From contig NZ_MBPN01000004.1 of the NCBI RefSeq assembly GCF_001695625.1, positions 1-64,000 on the forward strand: DNA of 64,000 nt, written 5' to 3'. The number at the start of each line of letters is the position of its first letter. Position 1 is the first letter of the stretch. Below, piece by piece: positions 34,128 to 43,121 of the stretch. Below the pieces are notes generated by a model that made no database searches, was not told where the DNA came from, and saw nothing but the letters and a program-made list of their open reading frames with translations. The position numbers and the translations under genes are program-made. The DNA comes from Pseudomonas defluvii. GTDB taxonomy: Bacteria > Pseudomonadota > Gammaproteobacteria > Pseudomonadales > Pseudomonadaceae.

Positions 34128-34520
34128 TCAGTTGCCTTGTGATTTGAGGAACGCGTGGACGTTGTTTTCCTTGAAGTTCAGGACCTCGTGTAGCTCGATC
34201 ATCTCGAAGGACAAGGCCAGCAGGCGTTCGGCCTGCAGGGGCGCAAAGTGCGCCTTGATCACCTCGAACAGGGCTTCGGCGACACGCTGGCGGGTGGCCA
34301 GGTCCCGGCCATGGCCGACTTTCAGGGTCATGTGCACGAAGGCATAGTCATGCTTGCCATCGGCCATGCGCCAGGTGTCCAGGCGAACGGCACGGCTGCG
34401 GATGCCGCCCAGTGGGAACACGCCACTGGCGCCCAAGGTGGCATGAACCTTCTCGAACAGGCCGGGCAGGTCAGCCTGCTCTTCGAGGTTGTCGGTGTAC
34501 TCGGCAATGAAATGCGGCAT
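34128..34520 (-). CDS. hpaF: 5-carboxymethyl-2-hydroxymuconate delta-isomerase (130 aa)
   Basis: A small tautomerase-superfamily enzyme of the CHMI family. It starts with the catalytic Pro after Met (MPHFIAEYTDNLEEQADLPG) and contains RAVRLDTWRMADGKHDYAFV near residue 44 and the acidic FEMIELHEVLNFKENN near the end. The length of about 126-130 residues is typical. It isomerises 5-carboxymethyl-2-hydroxymuconate to its oxo form before decarboxylation by HpaG. The larger open frame running upstream to 35114 is an antisense-like artefact overlapping hpaD. Confidence 0.92.
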   Translation of the reverse strand: MPHFIAEYTDNLEEQADLPGLFEKVHATLGASGVFPLGGIRSRAVRLDTWRMADGKHDYAFVHMTLKVGHGRDLATRQRVAEALFEVIKAHFAPLQAERLLALSFEMIELHEVLNFKENNVHAFLKSQGN

Positions 34521-34575
34521 GGGAACTCCTCTGCGCCGGGCAGCCTTGAGCCTGTTGCTCAAGGCTTGCGCTACG

Positions 34576-35433
34576 TTAAACCGGGAAGATGGCGTTGATT
34601 TGGCCGGTACCAGAGCTGCCGAACGGCTCGGTGAGCACCTCGACAGGCTTGTTGTAGTCGGCACCACCGAGCAGGCCCAGGAGCATCGCGGTGTCATGCA
34701 TGCCGCCTTCGCCAAAGCAGTGCGCGGCGTAGTCCGGGAGCATGGCGCAGAACTCCTTGAAGCGGCCTTGCTTCCACAGTTCGACCACGCGCATGTCCAT
34801 CTGCTTGTCGAACTCGCGGGTCCAGTTGTGGATGTTCGCTTCAGCGTTGCGGTCGTCCGAGAAACGGTGTGACAACGAGCCGGAGGCCAGCACCAGTACC
34901 TTACGGTCGCTCTTTTCAATGGCCCGGCGTACGGCGGCGCCGAATGTGAAGCTGTCTTCCAGGCGATGCCAGGCGCACCAGGCCGCAACCGAAACGACGT
35001 TGAATTTCTGTTCGTCCGGAACGTCCATGTGCATGTAGCGCATGGGCACCAGGGTGCCGTACTCCAGCTCCAGGCTTGGAATGTTGTGGGCCAGGGTGCG
35101 CACGTCGGTGGCATTTGCCTCGGCGGCGATCAGTTCACCCAGTTCCGGGCAGCCGGGGTACTCAAAGTGCATGTCCTTGATGAAATGCGGCAGCTCGTTG
35201 CTGGTGTAGATACCCTTGAAGTGTTCGCCACAGTTGACGTGGTAGGCACTGTTGACCAGCCAGTGCACATCGAACACGACGGCGGTATCGGCGCCCAGTT
35301 CGCGTGCGCGGCGGCCAATTTCCTTGTGGCCGGCGATGGCGGCTTCACGGCAGCCATGGTGTTTGCCCGGCAGTTCGGAAAGGTACATCGATGGCACATG
35401 ACAGACTTTGGCTGCCAGGACGACTTCGCCCAT
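34576..35433 (-). CDS. hpaD: 3,4-dihydroxyphenylacetate 2,3-dioxygenase (285 aa)
   Basis: An extradiol ring-cleavage dioxygenase of the LigB (type III) class. Metal-site histidines lie in AAKVCHVPSMYL (near residue 12) and VVFDVHWLVNSAYHVN (near 55), with ASGSLSHRFSD near 188 and a C-terminal GGMHDTAMLLGLLGGADYNK. It opens homoprotocatechuate by meta cleavage using Fe2+ or Mn2+, giving 5-carboxymethyl-2-hydroxymuconate semialdehyde for HpaE. It is separated from hpaE by a 119-bp gap that contains a REP pair, unlike the tight spacing elsewhere in the operon. Confidence 0.93.
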   Translation of the reverse strand: MGEVVLAAKVCHVPSMYLSELPGKHHGCREAAIAGHKEIGRRARELGADTAVVFDVHWLVNSAYHVNCGEHFKGIYTSNELPHFIKDMHFEYPGCPELGELIAAEANATDVRTLAHNIPSLELEYGTLVPMRYMHMDVPDEQKFNVVSVAAWCAWHRLEDSFTFGAAVRRAIEKSDRKVLVLASGSLSHRFSDDRNAEANIHNWTREFDKQMDMRVVELWKQGRFKEFCAMLPDYAAHCFGEGGMHDTAMLLGLLGGADYNKPVEVLTEPFGSSGTGQINAIFPV

Positions 35434-35468
35434 GATGAAACTCCTGAAAATTGTTCTTGTTGTGCGTT

Positions 35469-35550
35469 GTAGGAGCCGGCCTTGCCGACGCGGTGCTCAC
35501 CCTATACAGGGTGCTGTCGTTATCGCCAACAACGGCGGCTCCCGTGCAGG
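35469..35550. repeat. REP pair (BIME-like) inside the hpa operon
   Basis: GTAGGAGCCGGCCTTGCCGA at 35469-35488 is a Pseudomonas REP core. TATCGCCAACAACGGCGGCT followed by CCCGTGCAGG (35521-35550) is a degenerate inverted partner. Between them, CACCC-TATACA-GGGTG gives a further small hairpin. The element sits between hpaE and hpaD and could stabilise or partly terminate the transcript, setting hpaG/E and hpaD-gabD mRNA levels apart. Confidence 0.65.
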
Positions 35551-35552
35551 TA

Positions 35553-37013
<1,461 letters not shown>

Positions 37014-37018
37014 GGTGT

Positions 37019-37786
37019 TCAAGCCTTTTTGTTCTTGAAGAAGTCAGCTTCACTGACAATGCGGTTGACCAGGCGACCGACGCCCTCGACTTCAACTACC
37101 ACCTCATCGCCTGGCACGACATCGGCCAGGCCTTCAGGTGTGCCGGTGGCGATCATGTCGCCCGGCTGCAGTGTCATGAAGCTGGAGAAGTATTCGATCA
37201 GGTAGGGGATGTCGAAAATCATGTCCCGGGTGCTGCCTTCCTGTTTCAACTCGCCGTTGATCCAGGTGCGCAGTGTCAGGTTGCTTGGGTCTGGTACGTC
37301 CGCCACATCGACGATCCATGGGCCGACCGGGGTGGTCGCGTCACGGTTCTTCACCCGCAGGTTGGGGCGGTAGTAGTTCTCGAGGTAGTCGCGGATCGCG
37401 TAGTCGTTGCACACGGTGTAGCCGGCCAGGTACGCCAGGGCGTCTTCGCGCTTGACGTTGCGTGCCGGTTTGCCGATCACCGCTACCAGTTCGCACTCGT
37501 AGTGCATGTAGGCGACGTTGTCCGGGCGCCAGGTGGTCTGTTTATGGCCGGTATAGGTGCCGGGCGACTTGATGAAGGCCAGTGGCTCGGTCGGCGGTGC
37601 GAAAGCCAGCTCGGCGGCGTGGTCGGCATAGTTCAGGCCCAGGGCGAACATGCTGCCGGTGGCCGGTGGCAGCCACTCGACCTGGTCTTCGTTGATACGG
37701 CGACCATCGGCCAGGTGCAGGACGTTGTCGGCGTCGACCGTGGCGAGGTGAACCTCGTCTTCAAAGCGGATACGGGCGTGTTTCAT
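37019..37786 (-). CDS. hpaG2: HPA isomerase/decarboxylase, C-terminal-type subunit (255 aa)
   Basis: A fumarylacetoacetate-hydrolase-fold protein: MFALGLNYADHAAELAF near residue 46, the metal-binding ECELVAVIGKPARNV near 98, TVCNDYAIRDYLEN near 128 and GDMIATGTPEGLADVVPGDE near 215. In E. coli the isomerase and decarboxylase modules are fused in one HpaG/HpcE chain. Here they are two adjacent genes, as is common in pseudomonads. Together with HpaG1 it converts 5-oxo-pent-3-ene-1,2,5-tricarboxylate to 2-oxo-hept-4-ene-1,7-dioate. It lies 11 bp after hpaG1. Confidence 0.9.
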   Translation of the reverse strand: MKHARIRFEDEVHLATVDADNVLHLADGRRINEDQVEWLPPATGSMFALGLNYADHAAELAFAPPTEPLAFIKSPGTYTGHKQTTWRPDNVAYMHYECELVAVIGKPARNVKREDALAYLAGYTVCNDYAIRDYLENYYRPNLRVKNRDATTPVGPWIVDVADVPDPSNLTLRTWINGELKQEGSTRDMIFDIPYLIEYFSSFMTLQPGDMIATGTPEGLADVVPGDEVVVEVEGVGRLVNRIVSEADFFKNKKA

Positions 37787-37797
37787 GAGGGCTCCTC

Positions 37798-38457
37798 TTA
37801 CTCGGCCACGATGTGGTTAACGAGGCGGCCCAGGCCGCTGATTTCGACTTCGACCCGGTCGCCAGGCAGTACATCGACACGGCCTTCAGGGGTGCCGGTG
37901 ATCAGCAGGTCACCTTCATGCAGGGTCATGAACTCGCTGAGTTCGGCGATCAGCTGCGCCACCGAGCGGACACAGTTGGCGGTGCTGTTGGACTGGCGCA
38001 GTTCACCGTTGACCCAGAGCTTGATGTCGAGCGTCTGAGGGTTGGCGACCTGCGAGGTCGGCACCAGCTCCGGGCCGAACGAGCAGAAACCATCACGGCA
38101 TTTGGCTTTGACGGCAGGGCGGTAGTAGCTGTCTTCCGGAAGGCTGAATTCGTTGACGATGGTGTAGCCGGCCACATAGTCCAGCGCGTCTTCGACACTG
38201 ACGCGGCTGGCGTCCTTGCCGATGACCACGCCCAGCGCGGGGCCTGGTTGCAGGTGCTCGATGCCTTGGGGGTAAACCACTGCATGGTCATGCTGGTTAC
38301 GGGTGTTGGGGGTCTTGACGAACAACACCGGTTTGACCGGCGGTTGCTTGTAGGGCGGCTCGTTAAAGGCGGCGAGGTGCTGATTCAGCAGCCCCTGATA
38401 GTTCAGTGCAACGCCGAACAAGGTGCCGGTCGCAACGTCATGCAGGGCACGGCTCAT
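37798..38457 (-). CDS. hpaG1: HPA isomerase/decarboxylase, N-terminal-type subunit (219 aa)
   Basis: The second FAH-fold module: GTLFGVALNYQGLLNQHLAA near residue 9, PVKPVLFVKTPNTRNQH near 39, VVIGKDASRVSVEDALDYVA followed by GYTIVNEFSLPE near 75, and GDLLITGTPEGRVDVLPGD near 185. AGGAGA precedes the ATG at 38457; an upstream in-frame start at 38484 is less likely. It is the first gene of the hpaG1-G2-E-D-F-X-H-I-gabD operon. Two HpaR-type dyads lie 48-81 bp upstream, in the 201-bp gap shared with the divergent hpaA. Confidence 0.9.
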   Translation of the reverse strand: MSRALHDVATGTLFGVALNYQGLLNQHLAAFNEPPYKQPPVKPVLFVKTPNTRNQHDHAVVYPQGIEHLQPGPALGVVIGKDASRVSVEDALDYVAGYTIVNEFSLPEDSYYRPAVKAKCRDGFCSFGPELVPTSQVANPQTLDIKLWVNGELRQSNSTANCVRSVAQLIAELSEFMTLHEGDLLITGTPEGRVDVLPGDRVEVEISGLGRLVNHIVAE

Positions 38458-38504
38458 GCTTTTCTCCTGGCAGGGGCAGGACATGGGCTGCCCTGCGTCT
38501 ATTT

Positions 38505-38538
38505 GTTAATGTGTTATCGTTATAATTAATATGTTAAC
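38505..38538. promoter_or_regulatory. pair of candidate HpaR operators between hpaG1 and hpaA
   Basis: Site one, GTTAATGTGTTATC (38505-38518), and site two, ATTAATATGTTAAC (38525-38538), match 12 and 13 of 14 positions of the shared dyad. Their starts are 20 bp apart, about two helical turns, so two dimers could bind the same face. They lie 48-81 bp upstream of the hpaG1 ATG, where binding would block that promoter. Confidence 0.65.
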
Positions 38539-38658
38539 GACCGTCAAGATATTTGCCATCGTGCCGGCCTTTACCGTGGCAGTGGTACGATGGGCAAACG
38601 CCGCGTGACGTGCGAACAGGTCCAGCGTGGCGACCAAGAACAGCATGAGTAGCCCGCG

Positions 38659-39561
38659 ATGAAAGATCGCCATCCGATTCCAAACATCAACATCGGCAAG
38701 GTGTACGACCAGCGGTACAGCGATAGCGAAGTGCATTACGACAAGCTGGGTAATCTCGCCGGCTTTTTCGGCCGCAACATGCCGGTGCACCGGCACGACC
38801 GCTTTGTTCAGGTGCACTACGTCAAGAGCGGTACGGTGCGGGTTTATCTGGATGACCAGCAGTACGTGGAGGCGGGGCCGATGTTCTTCCTCACGCCGCC
38901 GACCATTCCGCACTCGTTTGTCACCGAGGCCGATGCCGATGGCCATGTCCTGACCGTGCGCCAGCAACTGGTCTGGCAACTGATGGAGGCAGAGCCCGGC
39001 TTGATTCCGGGGCCGCGTTTGCCGGCTGCCTGCGTGGCCCTCGGTCGGCTGTCGGGGCCGTACCAGGACGAGGCGCGTCGCCTGGAGTTCCTGTTCGAGA
39101 CATTGCGCGAAGAAAACAGTCAGTCGTTGCCCGGCCACGCTTCGGCACTGTCGAGCCTGACGCGCTTGATCATGATCAGCCTGCTGCGGCTGTGCGCCAA
39201 TTCGCTTGAGGCAACACCGGCTCGGCACGAAGACTTGCAGATCTTCCACCGCTTCAATGAGTTGATCGAGCGCCATTACCGCGAGCACTGGGCGCTGTCG
39301 GCCTATGCTTCGGCCATCGGCGTGACCGAGGCGCGGCTCAATGACGTATGCCGACGCATCGCTGACTTGCCGTCCAAGCGCTTGGTGTTGGAGCGGGTCA
39401 TGCAGGAGGCGAAGCGGCTGTTGTTGTTTACCGGCAGTTCGGCCAACGAGATCTGTTATCAGCTGGGCTTCAAGGATCCGGCGTACTTCAGCCGGTTTTT
39501 CCAGCGTTACGCGCAAATCACGCCAGGCGAGTACCGGCAGCGTCAGGTGGGCTTGCGATAG
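38659..39561 (+). CDS. hpaA: HpaA-like AraC-family activator (300 aa)
   Basis: An N-terminal cupin sensor domain (GFFGRNMPVHRHDRFVQVHY near residue 40, then VKSGTVRVYLDDQQYVEAGP and MFFLTPPTIPHSF) is joined to a C-terminal AraC domain (SAYASAIGVTEARLNDVCRR near 215, ANEICYQLGFKDPAYFSRFF near 260). This is the layout of E. coli HpaA, which activates the 4-HPA hydroxylase genes in response to 4-HPA. It is divergent from hpaG1. In this window the hydroxylase genes are about 18 kb away, so control would be in trans. Confidence 0.88.
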   Translation: MKDRHPIPNINIGKVYDQRYSDSEVHYDKLGNLAGFFGRNMPVHRHDRFVQVHYVKSGTVRVYLDDQQYVEAGPMFFLTPPTIPHSFVTEADADGHVLTVRQQLVWQLMEAEPGLIPGPRLPAACVALGRLSGPYQDEARRLEFLFETLREENSQSLPGHASALSSLTRLIMISLLRLCANSLEATPARHEDLQIFHRFNELIERHYREHWALSAYASAIGVTEARLNDVCRRIADLPSKRLVLERVMQEAKRLLLFTGSSANEICYQLGFKDPAYFSRFFQRYAQITPGEYRQRQVGLR

Positions 39562-39691
39562 GGAGTGCATGGCGCCTCTGCCTTTTTTATTGGCCGATGG
39601 TTGCGCCTGCAGGGCTGCGCGGAAATGGCTTTTCCGGGTGATGTATTGCACTTTTCATGACGGGTAGACGGTAGGGCTCTTCAGTAGCATA

Positions 39692-39705
39692 GTTAATATG
39701 CTAAC
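39692..39705 (+). promoter_or_regulatory. candidate HpaR operator upstream of the Bcr-type MFS gene
   Basis: GTTAATATGCTAAC matches 13 of 14 bases of the hpa dyad and has perfect outer GTTA/TAAC arms. It ends 34 bp before the chosen ATG at 39740. Another in-frame ATG at 39698 lies inside it, which argues against that start. Confidence 0.6.
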
Positions 39706-39739
39706 GTTCTCATCCCTGTTCGTCGGTGTCTGTGTGCCC

Positions 39740-40996
39740 ATGACTACTGTTGCCCGTCCTGATCGCTTGCTTGTGCTGCTGGCTGCGCTCGTCGCCTTTG
39801 CCCCGTTGTCGATCGATACCTACCTGCCCAGCTTGCCGGAGATCGCCAATAGCCTGGCGGCCAGCCAGACGCAGGTGCAAATGACCATCGGCGTTTTTCT
39901 GCTCGGTTTGTGCATCGGCATGTTGTTTTACGGGCCGCTTTCAGACCGCTTTGGTCGCCGCCCGATTCTGCTGGCCGGCCTGGCACTGTACCTGCTGGCC
40001 AGTGTCGGCTGCATGGCCGCATCCAGTGTTGAGCAGTTGATCGCCTGGCGTTTCTTTCAGGCGTTGGGTGGTGCCGCAGCCTCGGTGCTGGCCAGGGCTA
40101 TTGTCAGGGACCTGTATCCGCTGAATCAGGCTGCGCGAGCGCTGTCGTTGATGCACCTGGTGACCATGATCGCCACCCTGGCGGCACCGCTGGCGGGCAG
40201 TGCGCTGCTGAGCCTGAGTGGTTGGCGCAGTATCTTCGGCGCATTGCTGCTGTTCTCGGTGCTGTGCCTGTTGGCGTCGCTGCGCTGGATCCCGGAAACC
40301 CACCCGGCCAGCCGCCGTGGCCGTTCAGTGGGCGCTGCGTTTGCTGCCTACTGGCACATTGGCACGCAACGTCGGGCCTTGGGCTGCATGCTGTGCATGG
40401 GGTTTTCCTTTGGCGGGATGTTTGCCTTCATCACCGCCTCACCGTTCGTCTATGTGGAGTATTTTGGCGTCTCGCCAAGTGACTACGCGTGGCTGTTCGG
40501 GATGAACATCGCTGGAATCATCGTCATGACCTTCGTCAACGCACGGCTGGTCACGCGGGTGGGAACGCTACCGATGCTGGGCGTAGGCGCGGTGTTGGCG
40601 GCGCTTTCGGGGGTGGCCTTGGCTGTGGTCGGCTTCACCGGGGTGGCCGGTCTGGCGGCAATGGCGACGTGCATCCTCGTGTATGTAAGCGTTACCGGGC
40701 TACTGGGTGCCAACAGCGTGGCGCGTCTATTGGCCCTGTACCCTCAGCAGGCTGGCGCCGCCGCTGGTTTGGCGGTGTCTGGGCAGTTTGCCTGTGGCGC
40801 CGGTTTCAGTGCGCTGGTCAGCTACTTCGCCAATGGCACGCCATTGCCGATGTGCCTGGCCATGGCGGCTGCCGGTGTTGCCAGCCTTGGTGCGTTCCTG
40901 CTGATCTATCTGGGGCGTGGCGAGGCGTGTTCCGGGTTGGCAGGCCAGTTCCAGCCGGGGAGTGCCCCTGGAGGTCGCCAAGGTTCTAGTGGGTAA
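39740..40996 (+). CDS. Bcr/CflA-type MFS transporter (418 aa)
   Basis: Drug:proton antiporter-1 family: FAPLSIDTYLPSLPEIANSL near residue 20, the loop motif GPLSDRFGRRPILLAG near 75, and RFFQALGGAAASVLARAIVR followed by DLYP near 115, with twelve membrane segments. Typical members export drugs or amino-acid-like compounds. Placed between hpaA and hpaR with an HpaR-type dyad in front, it probably exports, or relieves the build-up of, a pathway intermediate. The start at 39740 gives a normal short N-terminus. Confidence 0.82.
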   Translation: MTTVARPDRLLVLLAALVAFAPLSIDTYLPSLPEIANSLAASQTQVQMTIGVFLLGLCIGMLFYGPLSDRFGRRPILLAGLALYLLASVGCMAASSVEQLIAWRFFQALGGAAASVLARAIVRDLYPLNQAARALSLMHLVTMIATLAAPLAGSALLSLSGWRSIFGALLLFSVLCLLASLRWIPETHPASRRGRSVGAAFAAYWHIGTQRRALGCMLCMGFSFGGMFAFITASPFVYVEYFGVSPSDYAWLFGMNIAGIIVMTFVNARLVTRVGTLPMLGVGAVLAALSGVALAVVGFTGVAGLAAMATCILVYVSVTGLLGANSVARLLALYPQQAGAAAGLAVSGQFACGAGFSALVSYFANGTPLPMCLAMAAAGVASLGAFLLIYLGRGEACSGLAGQFQPGSAPGGRQGSSG

Positions 40997-41009
40997 CAAT
41001 TTGTATTTT

Positions 41010-41023
41010 GTTAACATGTTTAT
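41010..41023 (+). promoter_or_regulatory. candidate HpaR operator upstream of hpaR (autoregulation)
   Basis: GTTAACATGTTTAT contains the perfect core AACATGTT and matches 12 of 14 bases of the hpa dyad. It ends 73 bp before the hpaR ATG at 41096 and just after the MFS stop at 40996, as expected for autoregulation. Confidence 0.55.
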
Positions 41024-41095
41024 TTTTCGCAGGTGCCCTTGCTGCAACTTCGGGGCACCCTTAAACTGCCACCTCATTCATTGTTTAACTCAATC

Positions 41096-41518
41096 ATGGC
41101 TATTCCCAGACCTTCCCTGACCCTCACGTTGCTTCAGGCACGTGAAGCGACCATGTCCTTTTTCCGCCCGGCGCTGAACGCACAAGACCTGACCGAGCAG
41201 CAATGGCGGGTCATCCGTATCCTGCGTCAGCAGGGCGAGCTTGAAAGCCATCAACTCGCGCACCTGGCGTGTATTCTCAAGCCAAGCATGAGTGGTGTGC
41301 TCAAGCGCCTGGAGCGTGACGGCCTGGTGTCACGGCGCAAATCCACGGAAGACCAGCGGCGTATCTTCATCAGCCTGACCGTGCAGGGCCATCAGTGCTT
41401 CCTGGAAATGAGCGAGCAGATGGAGCGTAACTACCAGGAGATCCAGCGTCAGTTCGGTGAAGAGAAACTCGACCAACTGATGGGCTTGCTGAACGAATTG
41501 AAGAAGATCAAACCCTGA
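41096..41518 (+). CDS. hpaR: homoprotocatechuate operon repressor, MarR family (140 aa)
   Basis: A MarR protein of the HpaR subgroup: LTLLQAREATMSFFRPALNA near residue 8, LTEQQWRVIRILRQQGELES near 30, the recognition region HQLAHLACILKPSMSGVLKR near 52, and LVSRRKSTEDQRRIFISLT for the wing near 78. HpaR in E. coli represses the meta-cleavage operon until an aromatic acid inducer binds. Six matching dyads in this window are its candidate sites. The ATG at 41096 gives the usual short N-terminus. Confidence 0.9.
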   Translation: MAIPRPSLTLTLLQAREATMSFFRPALNAQDLTEQQWRVIRILRQQGELESHQLAHLACILKPSMSGVLKRLERDGLVSRRKSTEDQRRIFISLTVQGHQCFLEMSEQMERNYQEIQRQFGEEKLDQLMGLLNELKKIKP

Positions 41519-41610
41519 GCGCGGGGGTTCCTGAAACGGACCATTGACGATTACGCCAAGCACGCCTATACAGGCGCCTTGGATGTATTGGCTCAATGCA
41601 GGAACCCTTC

Positions 41611-41811
41611 ATGAACGACGAGATTGATATTCACGAACCCGAGCACGATCACCTGCTCGATCATGAGTTCGATGAAGACTTCGACGCGGTAGAGGCTGAA
41701 GCCAACCCGCTGTTCGACCACGCCGATGACGACGATAGCGAAGACGACGACGCCGAGTGGGATGAATTTGATCGCGAAGATCAAGAAAGTTGGGAGCGTA
41801 ACCTCGACTGA
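41611..41811 (+). CDS. very acidic small protein (66 aa)
   Basis: The sequence begins MNDEIDIHEPEHDHLLDHEF and continues with runs of Asp and Glu such as ADDDDSEDDDAEWDEFDRED. More than 40 percent of residues are acidic, with several His and almost no positive charge. AGGAAC precedes the ATG at 41611; a start at 41596 is possible. The protein should be intrinsically disordered and may bind metal or mimic nucleic acid charge. I do not recognise a family. A terminator-like hairpin separates it from the next gene. Confidence 0.62.
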   Translation: MNDEIDIHEPEHDHLLDHEFDEDFDAVEAEANPLFDHADDDDSEDDDAEWDEFDREDQESWERNLD

Positions 41812-41816
41812 TCGCT

Positions 41817-41842
41817 GGCCGTGATGCCTGCTTGCCACGGCC
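41817..41842 (+). terminator. terminator-like hairpin after the acidic gene
   Basis: GGCCGTG and CACGGCC form a 7-bp perfect stem around a 12-base loop, followed by a C/T-rich stretch (CCTTTCCC). It starts 5 bp after the stop at 41811. Confidence 0.5.
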
Positions 41843-41887
41843 CCTTTCCCATACCCGCACGTTTAAAAAACCTCAGGACACGCTGCC

Positions 41888-43111
41888 ATGAGCCAGCCAC
41901 AAGGACCCGTCATGCCTAATGTTTGTGCAAATTCTCCTCAAGACGATGCTGTTTACGAACAGCAGGCGGATGTTCTGAGCGATGCGGCATTCGCGGACGT
42001 GAGCAGTGCACCCAAGGCTATCGAGGTGATCTGCCGGTTCATCCGCTCCTATGATCAGCACCGTCATGAGATGCCGCTGGCGCAGTGGCTGGTGCACGAG
42101 TTCAACCAGCAGCCAGACCTGTGGGCGAACAAGGCTGAGGCTGAACGTGTCGCGCAGGTGCTCATTGATTCGGTAACCCGCACAAACCAGCACAAGGCCA
42201 CGCTGCAGCAGCACCTGGACATGGGCAAAAGCGCGACCAACTGGCTGACCAGGGAGTTGGAGCAGGACGCCCAGCGTAACCCCGACCTTAACCTGCCGGA
42301 CTACGCCGCTCAGGTGCAGGGGATGCTGCATTCGGCCAATGCTGCGCTGTTGCCGGGGATGCAGCCGGACATCCGCCAGACCACGCTGCCCAGTGAAGCG
42401 CTGCGCCCAAGTATTTGGGACGACAACGCCCGTCTGGCGGTCAGCAAGGAGATCAACAATCAGGCGCTGCTCAATGCGGCGCTGAATGCCTCCTGCCACG
42501 GTGCACGCATTCTCGGCCAGCGGGCCTGGAACTGGATGCGGGGTGAGGAAAACGCACCGGCCAGCGAGGCCCTGCAGGCATTTTTCGACAGCTCGCTGAA
42601 GTCGGCCCAGCACGTCGGCGCACAGGTTGCCGTTTCGGGCGGGGTGCTGGTGGCCGCCAAGCGCGGTTGGCTGGGCCTGCCCGCTGAAACGCCGGTCGAG
42701 GTGATTGCTGCAACGACCTATACCGGTCTTGAACGGGCCAAGGCGCTGTACAAGTTGGGGCAGGGTGACATCCTTGCCGACAGTGCCATTAATGCCATCG
42801 AACAGACCACGCTGGTGGCCGCGCGATCATTGGCGCAGATGGCCGAAGAAAAAGGCGCAGAGCTCGGCACGCAGTGGGGCATGTCGCTAGGCGCAGCGTT
42901 TGGCCCTCAGGGCGTGGCCGTGGGTGGCATGTTGGGCGGTATTGCCGGGCGTCTTGGTGGTAAGGCGGTGGGCGCACTCATTGAAAAGGGCGGCCGGAAG
43001 ATTGTCGAAGTGGCCAGCAAGGTCGTCAGGAAAGTCAGCGAGGGGATCAGGGAGGCGGTGTCGGCGTTTGCCGATGGCGTGAAGAATTTCGTCGGTGGGT
43101 TGTGCAACTGA
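41888..43111 (+). CDS. uncharacterised protein with C-terminal glycine-rich segment (407 aa)
   Basis: The first 290 residues are mainly helical and soluble (VICRFIRSYDQHRHEMPLAQ near 40, ALLNAALNASCHGARILGQR near 195). A glycine- and alanine-rich segment near residues 335-370 (WGMSLGAAFGPQGVAVGGML, then GGIAGRLGGKAVGALI) has the spacing of a glycine zipper and could insert in or associate with a membrane. It ends in a basic amphipathic helix. No family is recognised. It precedes the AAA ATPase gene by 10 bp, so the two are almost certainly co-expressed, and it is a likely partner or substrate of that ATPase. Confidence 0.68.
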   Translation: MSQPQGPVMPNVCANSPQDDAVYEQQADVLSDAAFADVSSAPKAIEVICRFIRSYDQHRHEMPLAQWLVHEFNQQPDLWANKAEAERVAQVLIDSVTRTNQHKATLQQHLDMGKSATNWLTRELEQDAQRNPDLNLPDYAAQVQGMLHSANAALLPGMQPDIRQTTLPSEALRPSIWDDNARLAVSKEINNQALLNAALNASCHGARILGQRAWNWMRGEENAPASEALQAFFDSSLKSAQHVGAQVAVSGGVLVAAKRGWLGLPAETPVEVIAATTYTGLERAKALYKLGQGDILADSAINAIEQTTLVAARSLAQMAEEKGAELGTQWGMSLGAAFGPQGVAVGGMLGGIAGRLGGKAVGALIEKGGRKIVEVASKVVRKVSEGIREAVSAFADGVKNFVGGLCN

Positions 43112-43121
43112 GGTGATGTCG

